Positions 9,649-19,469 of a stretch of 60,153 bases of DNA are shown here, in pieces. The position numbers and the translations under genes are program-made. The notes under the pieces are model-generated. The model was not told where the DNA came from, did no database searches, and saw only the letters and a list, made by a program, of their open reading frames with translations. The stretch comes from Gammaproteobacteria bacterium (GTDB lineage: Bacteria; Pseudomonadota; Gammaproteobacteria; Natronospirales; REEB76). Location of the stretch: NCBI GenBank assembly GCA_028870845.1, contig JAGWOR010000009.1, positions 1-60,153 of the forward strand, read 5' to 3'. Every line of letters begins with the position of its first letter. Position 1 is the first letter of the stretch.

Positions 9649-9749
9649 GCCGGCGGCATTTTACACCCAAAAGCCCGTGTTATGGACCACACGCTGACAG
9701 CACGAATCACAAGCCCTATCATTGGTTGATCATTCGATCAGGCAAACAC

Positions 9750-10760
9750 ATGCACCCAACCTGGCTAGAATTCCTGAAACTGCAGGGCGCAAATTTTGCA
9801 GGCGGATACGTGACGGATTTTGGCCAGCCTGGCACCGAACTTTCGGCACTCATACACGGCGCAATACTGGCCGATCTTTCACAGCTAGGCATGATCCGGG
9901 CTACAGGCCAGGATAACCGTGATTTTCTCCATGGCCAGTTGAGCACCAATGTGCTGACCTTGAGACCCCATGAAAGCCAGTTGACCACCTGGAATAGCGC
10001 CAAAGGGCGCGTGGTTTCGATCCTGCGGCTGTTTCAGGATGACGGCGCCATGCTTCTGACCCTGCCACGGGCACTCACACAACCGGTGCTGCAGCGCCTA
10101 TCCAGGTATGTGTTGCGTTCCAGCGTCAGCCTCACCGACGCAAGCGATGAAGTGGCACGGTTCGGAATCGCAGGCCAGGCGGCACCAAGCTTGCTGGCTT
10201 CCTGTTTTGGCGCCGTACCCGGCAGTGCAAATGCCGTCGCTACCGATGCAGCAATGCAAATTGTAAGACTGCATGGAGATGTGCCGCGTTTCGTCATACA
10301 AGGTGAACCTGCCAGGCTGATTTCGCTATGGAGTGCATTGGCCCAAAACAACGCCGTCCCAATGGGCGCTGCCGCCTGGACGCTGCTCAGGATCCAGGCG
10401 CGCGAGCCAGTCGTCCACCCCGAGACATCGGAACACTTTGTTGCACAGATGCTGGGCTTGGAAGAACTGGGCGCCATTGATTTCAATAAAGGCTGTTATA
10501 TCGGCCAGGAAATCATCGCGCGCGCGCATTACCGCGGCGCGGTGAAGCGCCACCTGCACCGCGCCAGCTGCAAGCCGGCCACTACGGTGCAGCCCGGCAC
10601 AATGTTATTCGCCAGCGGCAGTGAAAATCAGGCGGGCGAAGTGGTCGACGCAGCCACGGATGCGCTGGGAGTCACACAGATGCTGGTGGTCATCCAGGAC
10701 GATTCTCGGGATGCGCAGCTGAGTCTGGCGGATGGCGGTCCTGTGAAGTTGCAGGATTAA
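9750..10760 (+). CDS. ygfZ: Folate-binding protein YgfZ (GcvT/IBA57-like)
   Basis: Tetrahydrofolate-binding protein of the aminomethyltransferase fold that supports assembly or repair of certain Fe-S enzymes. The 336-residue product carries the YgfZ signature KGCYIGQE(I) with its conserved Cys near residue 249, and GATGQDNRDFLHGQLS-type sequence near 50. The ATG at 9750 (MHPTWLEFLK) begins the conserved region; the frame stays open upstream to 9591 but that part resembles nothing known. It faces away from the sdh operon, whose SdhB needs three Fe-S clusters. Confidence 0.9.
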   Translation: MHPTWLEFLKLQGANFAGGYVTDFGQPGTELSALIHGAILADLSQLGMIRATGQDNRDFLHGQLSTNVLTLRPHESQLTTWNSAKGRVVSILRLFQDDGAMLLTLPRALTQPVLQRLSRYVLRSSVSLTDASDEVARFGIAGQAAPSLLASCFGAVPGSANAVATDAAMQIVRLHGDVPRFVIQGEPARLISLWSALAQNNAVPMGAAAWTLLRIQAREPVVHPETSEHFVAQMLGLEELGAIDFNKGCYIGQEIIARAHYRGAVKRHLHRASCKPATTVQPGTMLFASGSENQAGEVVDAATDALGVTQMLVVIQDDSRDAQLSLADGGPVKLQD

Positions 10761-10801
10761 AACCGCATGCTGCCACGAGCCAAGCACGGTACGGCCCAGC
10801 A

Positions 10802-12094
10802 TCAGATGGCGCGCTGCATCACCAGCGCGTAGAACCCGTCGGTATTGTGCCGGTGTGGAAACAGCTCCAGTGCGCCATCCAATGCCTGGGCACCATGAAT
10901 ACCGATCCCCTGGCTGACAAGAATTTCACCAGCAGGCAACACCTTAAACTCCGGGTGGGCCGCCAGGAACAACGACGTAACGCCGCTATTTTCTTCTTGC
11001 AACAGGCTGCAGGTTGCATACACCAGGCGTCCACCGCGCTTCACCAGCCTGGCTGCGGAATCGAGAATCCGGCCCTGAAGCGTGCTCAGGCCCGCTATAT
11101 TGATCTGCCGCCATTTTATGTCCGGGTTACGGCGCAGCGTCCCGGTGCCGGAACAGGGAGCATCCACCAGCACCACGTCGGCCTTCGCCGCCAGCCGCGC
11201 AAGTGCGGGATCATTTTCATCCTGGATCACGTGTCGCTGTACGGTGTGGACACCAGCCCGAAGCAATCGGGGCCGTAGACGGTCTAACCGCTTGCGCGCC
11301 ACATCGAAGGCGTAGACCGCACCCGAATTTCCCATCATCGCGGCCATCTGGAGGGTCTTGCCGCCCGCTCCGGCACAGAAATCCACCACCTGCTGTCCGG
11401 GTTTGACGTGCGCCAGCAGTCCGATCAGCTGACTGCCTTCATCTTGAAGCTCGAAAAGGCCGGCCCTGAATGCCCGGCTGGTGAACAAAGGACCGCGTAG
11501 TTCCCGCCTAAGCCCATACGGGGAATACGGCGTCGGCATCAGCTCGAAACCTTCTTCTTTGAGCTGGCTCTGCAGGTGCTCGCGGTCTATTTTGCCGATA
11601 TTTACCCGAATGTCTACCGGAGCCGGCTGATTTAGGGACGCGGCGAGCATTAGCGTCTCATCTGCACCGAAGCGCAGACAAAGGCTATCCGCCAGCCAGT
11701 CCGGCAGATTGGCGCGTACCGCCAAGGGAAATTCAAACAGGTCAAGTGCCCGAATACGTTCCACCAGCTGCACGGCGCCGGCGGCAAAACCGGCCTGAAT
11801 CAGCGCCCGGGCACTCCAGCCAGCGTATTTCAGCAGCCAGGTAGCTGCCAGCCAGGCTGCACGTTCAGCTGTTGTCTCGGGCTTATGCACCGGCTCGTAC
11901 AGGGCCTGCAATTCCCGCATGTGACGCAGGCAGCCATAGACAGTCTCTGCCGCAAACGCCCGGTCCCTGGCGCCCATGTTGCGGTTTGCCTTGAAATACC
12001 GATCGATGATTGCATCGGCTGGGAGATCGAATTGCAATAAACGGTCCAGCAAGTCCGTTGCCTGACGCAAACGCGTGCGTGCATAAGCCGGCAT
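10802..12094 (-). CDS. rsmB: 16S rRNA m5C967 methyltransferase RsmB
   Basis: SAM-dependent methyltransferase that modifies C967 of 16S rRNA. The 430-residue product has an N-terminal NusB-like helical domain (ARDRAFAAETVYGCLRH), then a Rossmann domain with DFCAGAGGKTLQMA (SAM binding), VDAPCSGTGTLRRNPD (releasing Cys) and the catalytic Cys in YATCSLLQEEN. The order and the N-terminal NusB domain separate it from RsmF/NOP2-type enzymes. It ends convergent with ygfZ, and the next upstream gene ends 1-2 bp away. Confidence 0.92.
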   Translation of the reverse strand: MPAYARTRLRQATDLLDRLLQFDLPADAIIDRYFKANRNMGARDRAFAAETVYGCLRHMRELQALYEPVHKPETTAERAAWLAATWLLKYAGWSARALIQAGFAAGAVQLVERIRALDLFEFPLAVRANLPDWLADSLCLRFGADETLMLAASLNQPAPVDIRVNIGKIDREHLQSQLKEEGFELMPTPYSPYGLRRELRGPLFTSRAFRAGLFELQDEGSQLIGLLAHVKPGQQVVDFCAGAGGKTLQMAAMMGNSGAVYAFDVARKRLDRLRPRLLRAGVHTVQRHVIQDENDPALARLAAKADVVLVDAPCSGTGTLRRNPDIKWRQINIAGLSTLQGRILDSAARLVKRGGRLVYATCSLLQEENSGVTSLFLAAHPEFKVLPAGEILVSQGIGIHGAQALDGALELFPHRHNTDGFYALVMQRAI

Positions 12095-12095
12095 C

Positions 12096-12446
12096 TCAGG
12101 AACGCGTGTCCTGCTGCCAGTGAAACTTGTGCATCAGGCGGTGTATGGCCGGTGCGAACAACACACCAGCGGAAATCAGAAATACAAGCCCTGCATACAA
12201 TGCATAAAAGCCGGCGAAAATCTTGCCCCCGGGTGTTTGTGGAGATTCCACCGGGCCCATGCCGCCCAGCAGCATGGCGGAGTTCAGGAACGCATCACGC
12301 CATGACAGATGTTCATAGTACATGTATCCGGCCATGCCGATCCCCAGCGAGAACACCACCAGCAGTTGCACACACAGAAAATGCCACAGCATGCGCAGCA
12401 GAAATTTCGGCCTGGTCAATGGTAAATGCGCGCGTGATTCGTACAT
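12096..12446 (-). CDS. Small membrane protein of unknown function with a pore-loop-like GGMGP segment
   Basis: A 116-residue protein with two transmembrane helices, about 17-42 and 78-101, joined by a segment with MLLGGMGPVESP (about 59-70). The helix-loop-helix layout with a Gly-rich re-entrant-like stretch recalls two-TM potassium channels, but the usual GYG filter is absent, so this is only a structural resemblance. Basic residues at both ends suggest that N- and C-termini are cytoplasmic. It lies between lysS and rsmB on the same strand. Confidence 0.7.
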   Translation of the reverse strand: MYESRAHLPLTRPKFLLRMLWHFLCVQLLVVFSLGIGMAGYMYYEHLSWRDAFLNSAMLLGGMGPVESPQTPGGKIFAGFYALYAGLVFLISAGVLFAPAIHRLMHKFHWQQDTRS

Positions 12447-12464
12447 ATGATTTACTGCCAGATA

Positions 12465-13952
12465 TCATGCACTTTCCGGGCGCATCAGCGGAAACAGTAT
12501 GACATCGCGGATAGACGCAGAATCCGTGAACAACATCACAAGCCGGTCAATGCCGATACCCTCGCCGGCGGTAGGCGGCATGCCGTACTCCAGAGCGCGT
12601 ATGTAATCGGCGTCGTAAAACATGGCCTCCTGGTCGCCAGCATCCTTGCGCGCCGCCTGTGCCTGGAAACGCTCCGCCTGGTCTTCCGGATCGTTCAACT
12701 CTGAAAAACCGTTGGCAAGTTCGCGTCCGCCCACATAAAACTCGAAGCGATCCGTCAGAAACGGGTCACCATCCTTGCGGCGTGACAGCGGCGATACTTC
12801 CAGCGGATAGTCGATGATAAATGTTGGGCTCTTGAGGTTGGGTTCCACGGTTTTTTCAAATATTTCAAATTGCAGTTTGCCCGCACCGCTGCCTGCCGTT
12901 ACCGGCAGGCCGAGCTTATGGCACACAGACCGAAGATAATCCGGATCCCTCAATCCGGAGCGTTCCAGGTTGTTGGCTTCGGAGATGGCATCTTCCAGTT
13001 TCAGGCGGTGGAATGCCGCAGAAAAATCATAAGCTTGCCCTTGATAGTTGATGACAGCAGTACCGTTCATTGCCTGTGCCAGGCTGCGCATGAGGCTTTC
13101 GGTAAGATCCATAAGATCAAGATAGGTAGCATAAGCCTGATAAAATTCCAGCATTGTGAACTCTGGATTGTGGCGCGTGGACACACCTTCATTTCTGAAG
13201 TTGCGGTTAATCTCATAAACACGTTCAAAGCCACCGATAACCAGGCGCTTGAGATACAGTTCCGGTGCGATACGCAGATACAGATCCATGTCCAGGGCAT
13301 TGTGATGGGTGACAAACGGGCGCGCGATGGCGCCTCCGGCAATCGGCTGCATCATGGGGGTTTCCACCTCCAGGAATCCCAGCGCATTCATGAAATCACG
13401 CACATGTTGCACGATCCGCGTGCGCATCTGAAACACCCGCGTGGCCTCCGGATTCATGATCAAATCCAGGTAGCGCTGCCGGTAGCGCACTTCGGTATCC
13501 GCCAGGCCATGATATTTTTCTGGCAAGGGACGCAGGGACTTGGCCAGCAGCCTAAGTTTCCGGGCCCTTACGGATAACTCCCCGGTTTTGGTCTTGAACA
13601 GCACTCCCTCCGCAGCGACGATGTCGCCGGTATCCCAGGCCTTAAATTCCTCGTAAATCCCGCCGAGCGCGTCTTGCTGCAAAAACAACTGGATGCGTCC
13701 GCTGCTGTCCTGGAGGTGGGCGAAACTTGCCTTGCCCATGACGCGTTTGGCCATCATGCGTCCTGCAACATGCACGTAAACCTGGTCTTTATCCAGAGAA
13801 TCTGCGCTGTGACTGCCGTACAGTCCGTGCAAATCCGCCGCCAGAGCGTCGCGCTTGAAACCATTCGGATAGGCCTTGCCTTGCTCACGCAGCCTGGCGA
13901 GTTTCTCGCGCCGCTCGCGCACCAGATTGTTTTCATCATTTTGATTTATCAT
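12465..13952 (-). CDS. lysS: Lysyl-tRNA synthetase, class II
   Basis: Charges tRNA-Lys. The 495-residue protein has the N-terminal OB-fold anticodon-binding domain ([16 protein letters not shown]) and the class II core: motif 2 with [20 protein letters not shown] and motif 3 with [17 protein letters not shown] near the C-terminus. The ATG at 13952 (MINQNDENN) has GGAAG 6 nt upstream and is preferred to a longer frame from 14015. It follows prfB on the same strand, an order shared with E. coli (recJ-prfB-lysS). Confidence 0.97.
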   Translation of the reverse strand: MINQNDENNLVRERREKLARLREQGKAYPNGFKRDALAADLHGLYGSHSADSLDKDQVYVHVAGRMMAKRVMGKASFAHLQDSSGRIQLFLQQDALGGIYEEFKAWDTGDIVAAEGVLFKTKTGELSVRARKLRLLAKSLRPLPEKYHGLADTEVRYRQRYLDLIMNPEATRVFQMRTRIVQHVRDFMNALGFLEVETPMMQPIAGGAIARPFVTHHNALDMDLYLRIAPELYLKRLVIGGFERVYEINRNFRNEGVSTRHNPEFTMLEFYQAYATYLDLMDLTESLMRSLAQAMNGTAVINYQGQAYDFSAAFHRLKLEDAISEANNLERSGLRDPDYLRSVCHKLGLPVTAGSGAGKLQFEIFEKTVEPNLKSPTFIIDYPLEVSPLSRRKDGDPFLTDRFEFYVGGRELANGFSELNDPEDQAERFQAQAARKDAGDQEAMFYDADYIRALEYGMPPTAGEGIGIDRLVMLFTDSASIRDVILFPLMRPESA

Positions 13953-14072
13953 GGTTATCTTCCGATAATGCTGATCAATCGCACCGCCAATAGTCTGAAC
14001 CCAGCAGCGATCCAACTCTTCCGTTATACAGGCGCAGGTTTTCGATCATGGTCGCGGTCTTGACTATTCCTG

Positions 14073-15171
14073 TCACAGGCCTTGCTTCAGCGAAGCCTCG
14101 ATATAATCGTCAAGATCACCATCCAGCACAGCCTGAGTGTCGCCTTTCTCCACGCCAGTGCGCAAATCCTTGATGCGCGACTGATCCAGCACATAGGAAC
14201 GAATCTGACTGCCCCAGCCTATATCCGCCTTGCTGTCCTCCAGTTTCTGCTGCTCGGCGCGGCGTTTCTGCTCTTCCATTTCGTACAGTTTAGCCTTCAG
14301 CTGTTTCATGGCGGTTGAACGGTTTTTATGCTGCGAGCGCTCGTTCTGGCAGGCGACAACGATGCCTGTGGGAATATGTGTGATGCGTATGGCGGAATCT
14401 GTTTTATTGACGTGCTGGCCGCCGGCGCCGCTGGAACGGTAGGTATCCACCTTCAAATCCGCTGGATTGATTTCAATATCAATGTCGTCATCCACCTCAG
14501 GTGAGACGAAAATAGCGGCAAAAGACGTATGCCTGCGGTTACCGGAATCGAATGGCGATTTCCGAACCAAGCGATGCACACCGGTTTCGGTACGCAGCCA
14601 GCCAAAAGCATAAGGCCCCTCGAAACGCACGCTGGCACTCTTGATGCCGGCCACCTCTCCCGCTGAAACTTCCATCAGTTCAGTTTTGAATCCTCGCCGC
14701 TCCCCCCAGCGCAGATACATGCGTAACAGCATATTGGCCCAGTCCTGAGCTTCGGTGCCTCCGGAACCGGCGGTCACGTCCATGAATGCATTGTGCGAAT
14801 CCATTTCGCCGGAGAACATGCGCTGGAATTCCAGCTGTGCAACCTGTCTTTCCAAAGTGCCGACTTCGCCGCCGACCTCGCTCACGGATGCACTGTCACC
14901 TTCCTCAACAGCCAGGTTCAGCAGCTCCCTAGAGTCATCCAGACCACTGGAGATCTTCTCCAGCGTACCCACCACTTCGGCTAGACGCGCACGTTCGCGT
15001 CCAAGTTCCTGGGCACGCTCGGGCTGGCTCCAGATGTTCGGGTTTTCCAGTTCCCGGTTTACTTCCTGAAGGCGCTCGCACTTGAATTCGTAGTCAAAGG
15101 TACCTCCTCAGGGCCTGAACACGGTCCTGCAAATCGATGATTTTATGCTTTATGGGATTGATGTCCTGCAA
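14073..15171 (-). CDS. prfB: Peptide chain release factor 2 with programmed +1 frameshift
   Basis: RF2 ends translation at UGA and UAA. The first 25 codons (from a TTG at 15171, reading [10 protein letters not shown]...) end in CTT TGA at 15099-15094. Skipping the T of that TGA joins GAC TAC GAA to the main frame, giving 365 residues, the E. coli length. The SPF tripeptide of the stop-codon-recognition domain is in [12 protein letters not shown] and the catalytic GGQ in [10 protein letters not shown]. The TTG is the only NTG start in the short frame before an upstream stop. Read without the shift, the gene looks like a 300-residue truncated protein. Confidence 0.95.
15093..15108 (-). promoter_or_regulatory. 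prfB +1 frameshift (recoding) site
   Basis: On the minus strand, AGGAGG (15108-15103) sits 3 nt before CTT TGA C. This is the known autoregulatory RF2 element: an internal Shine-Dalgarno spaced to promote slippage of tRNA-Leu from CUU to UUU when RF2 is scarce and the UGA is read slowly. The downstream frame is in register after a +1 shift. Confidence 0.93.
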
Positions 15172-15225
15172 GGCGGTACTCTCTGATCCGGATCGGGATA
15201 CGGCTAAAAAGAGGTTGTTATGTTA

Positions 15226-16968
15226 CTACAGGCTTGCCACCGGCTCGATAGCATCCACTAGCAGTTGCAGGCGCCGTTCGCCGCGATACTCATTGATGTC
15301 TGGCCGGTAGACGATGCGTACCTGATCACTGCCATTAGCAAGCCGGGAACCATCATTGTTGAATACGATGGCCTCGAGCCTAAGGCCCGTCAGGCGCTCA
15401 GCCAGCAATAACCTGAGATGCTTGCCACCGACAATGCGGCGTTCCAGCAGGTGGAAAGTCCCGTCGAAGCTGGGTTCCGGAAATCCTTGCCCCCAAGGTC
15501 CGGCTGCTCGCAGCAGCTCAACGGTTTCGAGGGTGATAAACTGCGCCTCCAGATCTCCATCCGTCTGCATGACGCCTGTTAAGTCCCCGTTCCCCAGCCG
15601 ATGGCGAACTTCGGCATCAAATATCCGGGCAAAATCAGCAAATCCGTTTGCAGCCAGCGTCAGACCAGCCGCCATGGAATGGCCGCCAAACCTGGTGATC
15701 AATCCAGGCTGCCGTGTGGCTACCGCTTCAAGGACGTCGCGGATGTGCAGGTTTTTCACCGAACGGGCGGAACCCTTGAGCGTACGGTCTTCGCCACGAG
15801 CAAAGGCCACCACCGGTCGGTGCAGCCGGTCTTTGATGCGTGAAGCCACCAGCCCCACCACGCCTTGATGCCATTCCTCGTTGAACAGGCACACGCCGAA
15901 GGGCAGAGCGGGATCGGCCGGATTAAGCACCATGGGTTCCAGAACCCGCATGGCTTCCTCCCGCATACGCACCTCGATATTGCGTCGCTGATGGTTGAGT
16001 TCATCCAGCCGTTCCGCCAGCTCCCACGCCTTGGCCGGCTCATCTGCCAGCAGACATTCCACTCCCAGCGACATGTCCGAAAGTCTGCCAGCGGCATTCA
16101 AACGCGGCGCTACGGCAAACCCCAGGTCAGATGCGCTCAGCCGCCTCAGGTTGCGCTTTCCCAGGTCCAGCAATGCGTGTATGCCGGGTACACAGCGCCC
16201 GGCCCGGATCCGTTCCAGACCTTGATATACCAGGATCCGGTTGTTGTGGTCGAACTGCACCAGATCAGCCACCGTGCCGAGGGCCACGATATCCAGATGC
16301 TCCGCCAGATTCGGCTCCGGGATTCCGCAAGCCATAAACCAACCGCACTCCCGCAGATGGGAGCGCAGAGCCAGTAACAGGTAGAACAACACCCCCACGC
16401 CCGCCAGGTGTTTGCTGGGGAAAGGGTCGCCAGGCAGGTTGGGGTTGAGTATGGCATCCGCCAAAGGCAGCTCAGGACCCGGTAGATGGTGATCCGTCAC
16501 CAGTACCCGGATGCCGGCCGCCCGTGCGGCCTCGACCCCCTGCAAGCTGGAAATGCCGTTGTCAACCGTGATGATCAAATCCGGATCGCGCTTGGCCGCC
16601 AAAGCTACGATTTCAGGCGTCAAACCATAACCGTATTCGAACCGGTTTGGGATCAGATAATCCACACGCCTGGCGCCCATTTTGCGCAGCGTGCGCACCC
16701 CTAAGGCGGTACTGGTAGCACCATCCGCATCGAAATCGCCCACGATGAGGATGTGCTTCTGGGCCTGCACACAGTCGGCCAGCAACAATACCGCCGCGTC
16801 AATATTCCGGAAAGCGTGAAAATCATGCAGCGCCGAAAGCCTGTAATCCAGTTCCCCTGCGCCCTGTATCTGCCTGCCGGCATAAATGCGTTGCAGCAAA
16901 GGATGCAGGCCGGCGGGAAAATTCCCCGCTGGCACCGTGACTCTGCGTTCAATACGCAAGGAGCTCAT
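15226..16968 (-). CDS. recJ: Single-stranded-DNA exonuclease RecJ
   Basis: 5'-3' ssDNA exonuclease used in recombination and mismatch repair. The 580-residue protein has the DHH phosphoesterase motifs in order: VGDFDADGATST, ITVDNGISS, TDHHLPG, then the DHHA1 motif FGGHSMAAGL and a C-terminal OB-like domain. Length matches the family. Its ATG overlaps the end of the next gene upstream (start 17924) by 4 bp, and prfB follows on the same strand. Confidence 0.96.
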   Translation of the reverse strand: MSSLRIERRVTVPAGNFPAGLHPLLQRIYAGRQIQGAGELDYRLSALHDFHAFRNIDAAVLLLADCVQAQKHILIVGDFDADGATSTALGVRTLRKMGARRVDYLIPNRFEYGYGLTPEIVALAAKRDPDLIITVDNGISSLQGVEAARAAGIRVLVTDHHLPGPELPLADAILNPNLPGDPFPSKHLAGVGVLFYLLLALRSHLRECGWFMACGIPEPNLAEHLDIVALGTVADLVQFDHNNRILVYQGLERIRAGRCVPGIHALLDLGKRNLRRLSASDLGFAVAPRLNAAGRLSDMSLGVECLLADEPAKAWELAERLDELNHQRRNIEVRMREEAMRVLEPMVLNPADPALPFGVCLFNEEWHQGVVGLVASRIKDRLHRPVVAFARGEDRTLKGSARSVKNLHIRDVLEAVATRQPGLITRFGGHSMAAGLTLAANGFADFARIFDAEVRHRLGNGDLTGVMQTDGDLEAQFITLETVELLRAAGPWGQGFPEPSFDGTFHLLERRIVGGKHLRLLLAERLTGLRLEAIVFNNDGSRLANGSDQVRIVYRPDINEYRGERRLQLLVDAIEPVASL

Positions 16969-17924
16969 GATGATTGCAGGACATCAGCCAGCGGCCTTCG
17001 CCGGCACCAGAATCTCCGGCTGGAGGAGCGTGTTACCCGGTAGCCACACCGATCTCCGGGATAGATCAATAGTTCGTCCACCGTGCCGTGCTGTATGGCC
17101 TGTAGCAGTGGTCCTGCCAGATGCTCCTCCAAATATGCCAGTTCATGCTCGTTACTGCATTGTGTTGCGATCAGCTGGGTTTCACCAGCTGGCGGTGCCC
17201 GCCAGATTGCATTCCAATCCGCACAGGCACAACCTGCAATCCTGGCCAGTCCTGTTACCAGCGGCAGGTCGGTCAGCACCGAATCCGGCCCGTGGATCGG
17301 ATCATCCGGCAGAAATCCACCACCCCACAGCCAAAGGCTATTGATGCAGGGCCGGCCCTCAGCTTCACGGGACAGATTAACCGGCTGCCCATGAAACAGC
17401 ATCTGGATTTCATTCATGAGCTGCCGCAGCCGCCAGGCATGTTCCCCGTGTGGCATGAATTCCAGCACCGGACCACCGGAAACCCGGGATGGGGGAAACG
17501 TCTCACAGCGGATCGCTTCTGGCATACGCAGATACCAACGCTGGGGATCTGGTGTTTCCAGCACAAAACCTTCACTCAGATACAACCGGTTGAAACAGTC
17601 GGCCAGAGCCGACGCCTCAGACTCCAATACCTGCATAACTGCAAGCGGCAGCATCACCAGGCGGTCACGATCAGGCGCCAGATGCACTGGATCAGCGCGG
17701 AAAATGAAACTGCTATCCGCATTTCCAGTCTCGGCCAGGCGCATAAAAGGTGCAACGCCAAATCCAGGCCGCATGCCAAAAGCCTTGGCGAGTACAGCAT
17801 GCTCATCCACGTCGGGCTGCACCTGTGCACGGCTGATCAGGGTTTCCAGGGCTGAATGCCTTTGCCGCAGGGCGGCGCTGCTGCACAACCAAGAAAGCTC
17901 TGGAATATAGAGGTCGATGGGCAT
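16965..17924 (-). CDS. Phosphoglycerate mutase-like regulatory protein (COG4255-type)
   Basis: A 319-residue protein resembling the proteobacterial family annotated as cofactor-independent phosphoglycerate mutase-like or RPFA-type proteins, usually found next to recJ. Recognisable parts are FGVAPFMRLAETGN and HLAPDRDRLVML in the N-terminal half and NSLWLWGGGFLP in the C-terminal half. The metal-binding Ser/Asp pattern of true iPGM is not obvious, so enzyme activity should not be assumed. It overlaps recJ by 4 bp and is divergent from the Mth938-like gene. Confidence 0.65.
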   Translation of the reverse strand: MPIDLYIPELSWLCSSAALRQRHSALETLISRAQVQPDVDEHAVLAKAFGMRPGFGVAPFMRLAETGNADSSFIFRADPVHLAPDRDRLVMLPLAVMQVLESEASALADCFNRLYLSEGFVLETPDPQRWYLRMPEAIRCETFPPSRVSGGPVLEFMPHGEHAWRLRQLMNEIQMLFHGQPVNLSREAEGRPCINSLWLWGGGFLPDDPIHGPDSVLTDLPLVTGLARIAGCACADWNAIWRAPPAGETQLIATQCSNEHELAYLEEHLAGPLLQAIQHGTVDELLIYPGDRCGYRVTRSSSRRFWCRRRPLADVLQSS

Positions 17925-17979
17925 TTTGAGCGGCAGGCTGACTTGTACCCATTATGCCGTTTGCCCTACCCTAAAAGCC

Positions 17980-18354
17980 ATGAAATTTACCCAAGAAATA
18001 CCGACGGCGGGCATCAACTACATTCGCGCCTATGCACCGGGACGTATCAATGTGAATGACCGGCTAGTGACCACCAATCTGGTGCTCTCACCACGGAAAA
18101 TCCTGGAAAACTGGCCGCCGAATTCCCCGGACGACATCACTCTGGAGCATTTGGGGACAGCACTGGAGCTGACACCGGAGATCCTGCTGCTAGGCACCGG
18201 AGCCAGATTGCGCTTCCCGCTGCCCGCAATCCTGGAGGTAGTACAGCATCACGGCATCGGCCTGGAAGTTTTGGACACTGCCGCTGCCTGTCGCACCTAC
18301 AATGTGCTGGTCAGCGAGAACCGGAATGTGGTTGCAGCGCTGTTGATGATCTAG
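17980..18354 (+). CDS. Mth938/NDUFAF3-like (DUF498) protein
   Basis: A 124-residue single-domain protein. It shows the family's INYIRAYAPGRINVND start region, EILLLGTGARLRFP in the middle and GIGLEVLDTAAACRTYNVL near the end, the hallmarks of the Mth938-like fold (DUF498). The human relative NDUFAF3 assists complex I assembly; the bacterial role is not established. The ATG at 17980 starts just before the conserved part. It is divergent from the phosphoglycerate mutase-like gene and convergent with rpoS. Confidence 0.85.
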   Translation: MKFTQEIPTAGINYIRAYAPGRINVNDRLVTTNLVLSPRKILENWPPNSPDDITLEHLGTALELTPEILLLGTGARLRFPLPAILEVVQHHGIGLEVLDTAAACRTYNVLVSENRNVVAALLMI

Positions 18355-18365
18355 CGTGGCAAGGA

Positions 18366-18385
18366 CAAGCGTTTAGAACCGCTTG
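18366..18385. terminator. Short inverted repeat between convergent genes
   Basis: CAAGCG and CGCTTG flank an 8-nt loop in the 36-bp gap between the Mth938-like gene (plus) and rpoS (minus). The stem is only 6 bp and no T run follows, so a shared terminator role is only possible. Confidence 0.2.
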
Positions 18386-18390
18386 GGCGG

Positions 18391-19401
18391 CTATTCAAAC
18401 AAGGATTCTTCCGACAGACCTTCACTTTCCAGTATCTGCCGCAGGCGCTTCATGGCATCCATCTGTATCTGGCGGACGCGTTCCCGCGTGACGCCGATGG
18501 CCAGGCCCACATCCTCAAGTGTGCCTTTCTCGTGGCCGTTGAGGCCAAAGCGGCGTTCCACCACTTCCCGCTGCTTGTCATTCAGCCGTCCCAGCCAGCG
18601 CTCCACAATGGACTGCAGATCCGTGTCATGCAGTATCCTGGAAGGGTCAGTATTGTTCTCGTCGGGTATCGCATCCAGCAGCATCCGGTCACCGTCTTTG
18701 CCAATGGGCGTATCCATCGAGGTCACGCGCTCATTCAAACCCAGCAGGCGCTTGACATCCTCGATGGGCTTATCCAGCAACTCCGCGATTTCCTCCGGCG
18801 AAGGTGAACGATCCAAAGTTTGTGAAAGCTTGCGCGCGGCACGCAGGTAAAGGTTCAGCTCCTTGATGATGTGGATCGGCAGGCGAATGGTGCGCGTCTG
18901 GTTCATGATCGCGCGTTCGATGGTCTGGCGGATCCACCACGTGGCATAGGTGGAGAACCGGAAGCCGCGTTCCGGGTCAAATTTCTCCACCGCATGAATC
19001 AAACCAAGATTTCCTTCTTCAATTAGATCAAGTAACGGCAGACCCCGATTGATGTACTTGCGCGCGATCTTGACCACCAGCCTGAGGTTGCTCTCGATCA
19101 TGCGACGGCGTGAAACCTCATCGCCCCTCAAGGCACGCCGGCTGTAATAGATTTCCTCCTCGGCCGTAAGCAGTGCTGAATATCCGATTTCGGAGAGATA
19201 GATACGCGTGGCGTCGAGCTGAGCCTCCACAATCTGTGGTTCGGGCTCCGCTGCTTCCTGTAAAACGGCGACTGCAGCGTCACTGGTTATGGATTCTTCG
19301 GCGTCGCCTTCCAGCAGAATGGCCGGCTCCAGGGGTTCCTCTGAGTCAGAAAACGGTTCGTCTTCGGATCCCGGCGTGCCTTCACGGTTAATGCTGTTCA
19401 T
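18391..19401 (-). CDS. rpoS: RNA polymerase sigma factor RpoS
   Basis: Stationary-phase and general-stress sigma factor. About 336 residues. Region 1.2/2 is very well conserved ([57 protein letters not shown]), region 3 follows ([11 protein letters not shown]) and region 4 has [18 protein letters not shown]. The N-terminal ~60 residues are acidic and variable. The ATG at 19401 gives close to the E. coli length; a TTG at 19446 after an AAGGGGG run is an alternative. It follows nlpD, the classical arrangement in which rpoS is also transcribed from inside nlpD. Confidence 0.96.
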   Translation of the reverse strand: MNSINREGTPGSEDEPFSDSEEPLEPAILLEGDAEESITSDAAVAVLQEAAEPEPQIVEAQLDATRIYLSEIGYSALLTAEEEIYYSRRALRGDEVSRRRMIESNLRLVVKIARKYINRGLPLLDLIEEGNLGLIHAVEKFDPERGFRFSTYATWWIRQTIERAIMNQTRTIRLPIHIIKELNLYLRAARKLSQTLDRSPSPEEIAELLDKPIEDVKRLLGLNERVTSMDTPIGKDGDRMLLDAIPDENNTDPSRILHDTDLQSIVERWLGRLNDKQREVVERRFGLNGHEKGTLEDVGLAIGVTRERVRQIQMDAMKRLRQILESEGLSEESLFE

Positions 19402-19469
19402 ATCGTCCCGGACGCTCTGAGACAAGCGTGTGCTTAATCTTGCCAAGTGTGCGCCCCCTTATGCAAGCG

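Noticed and set aside
12870-13577. A 235-codon plus-strand frame opposite lysS
   Set aside because: It mirrors conserved LysS codons; the protein is His/Gln-rich with no domain signs.
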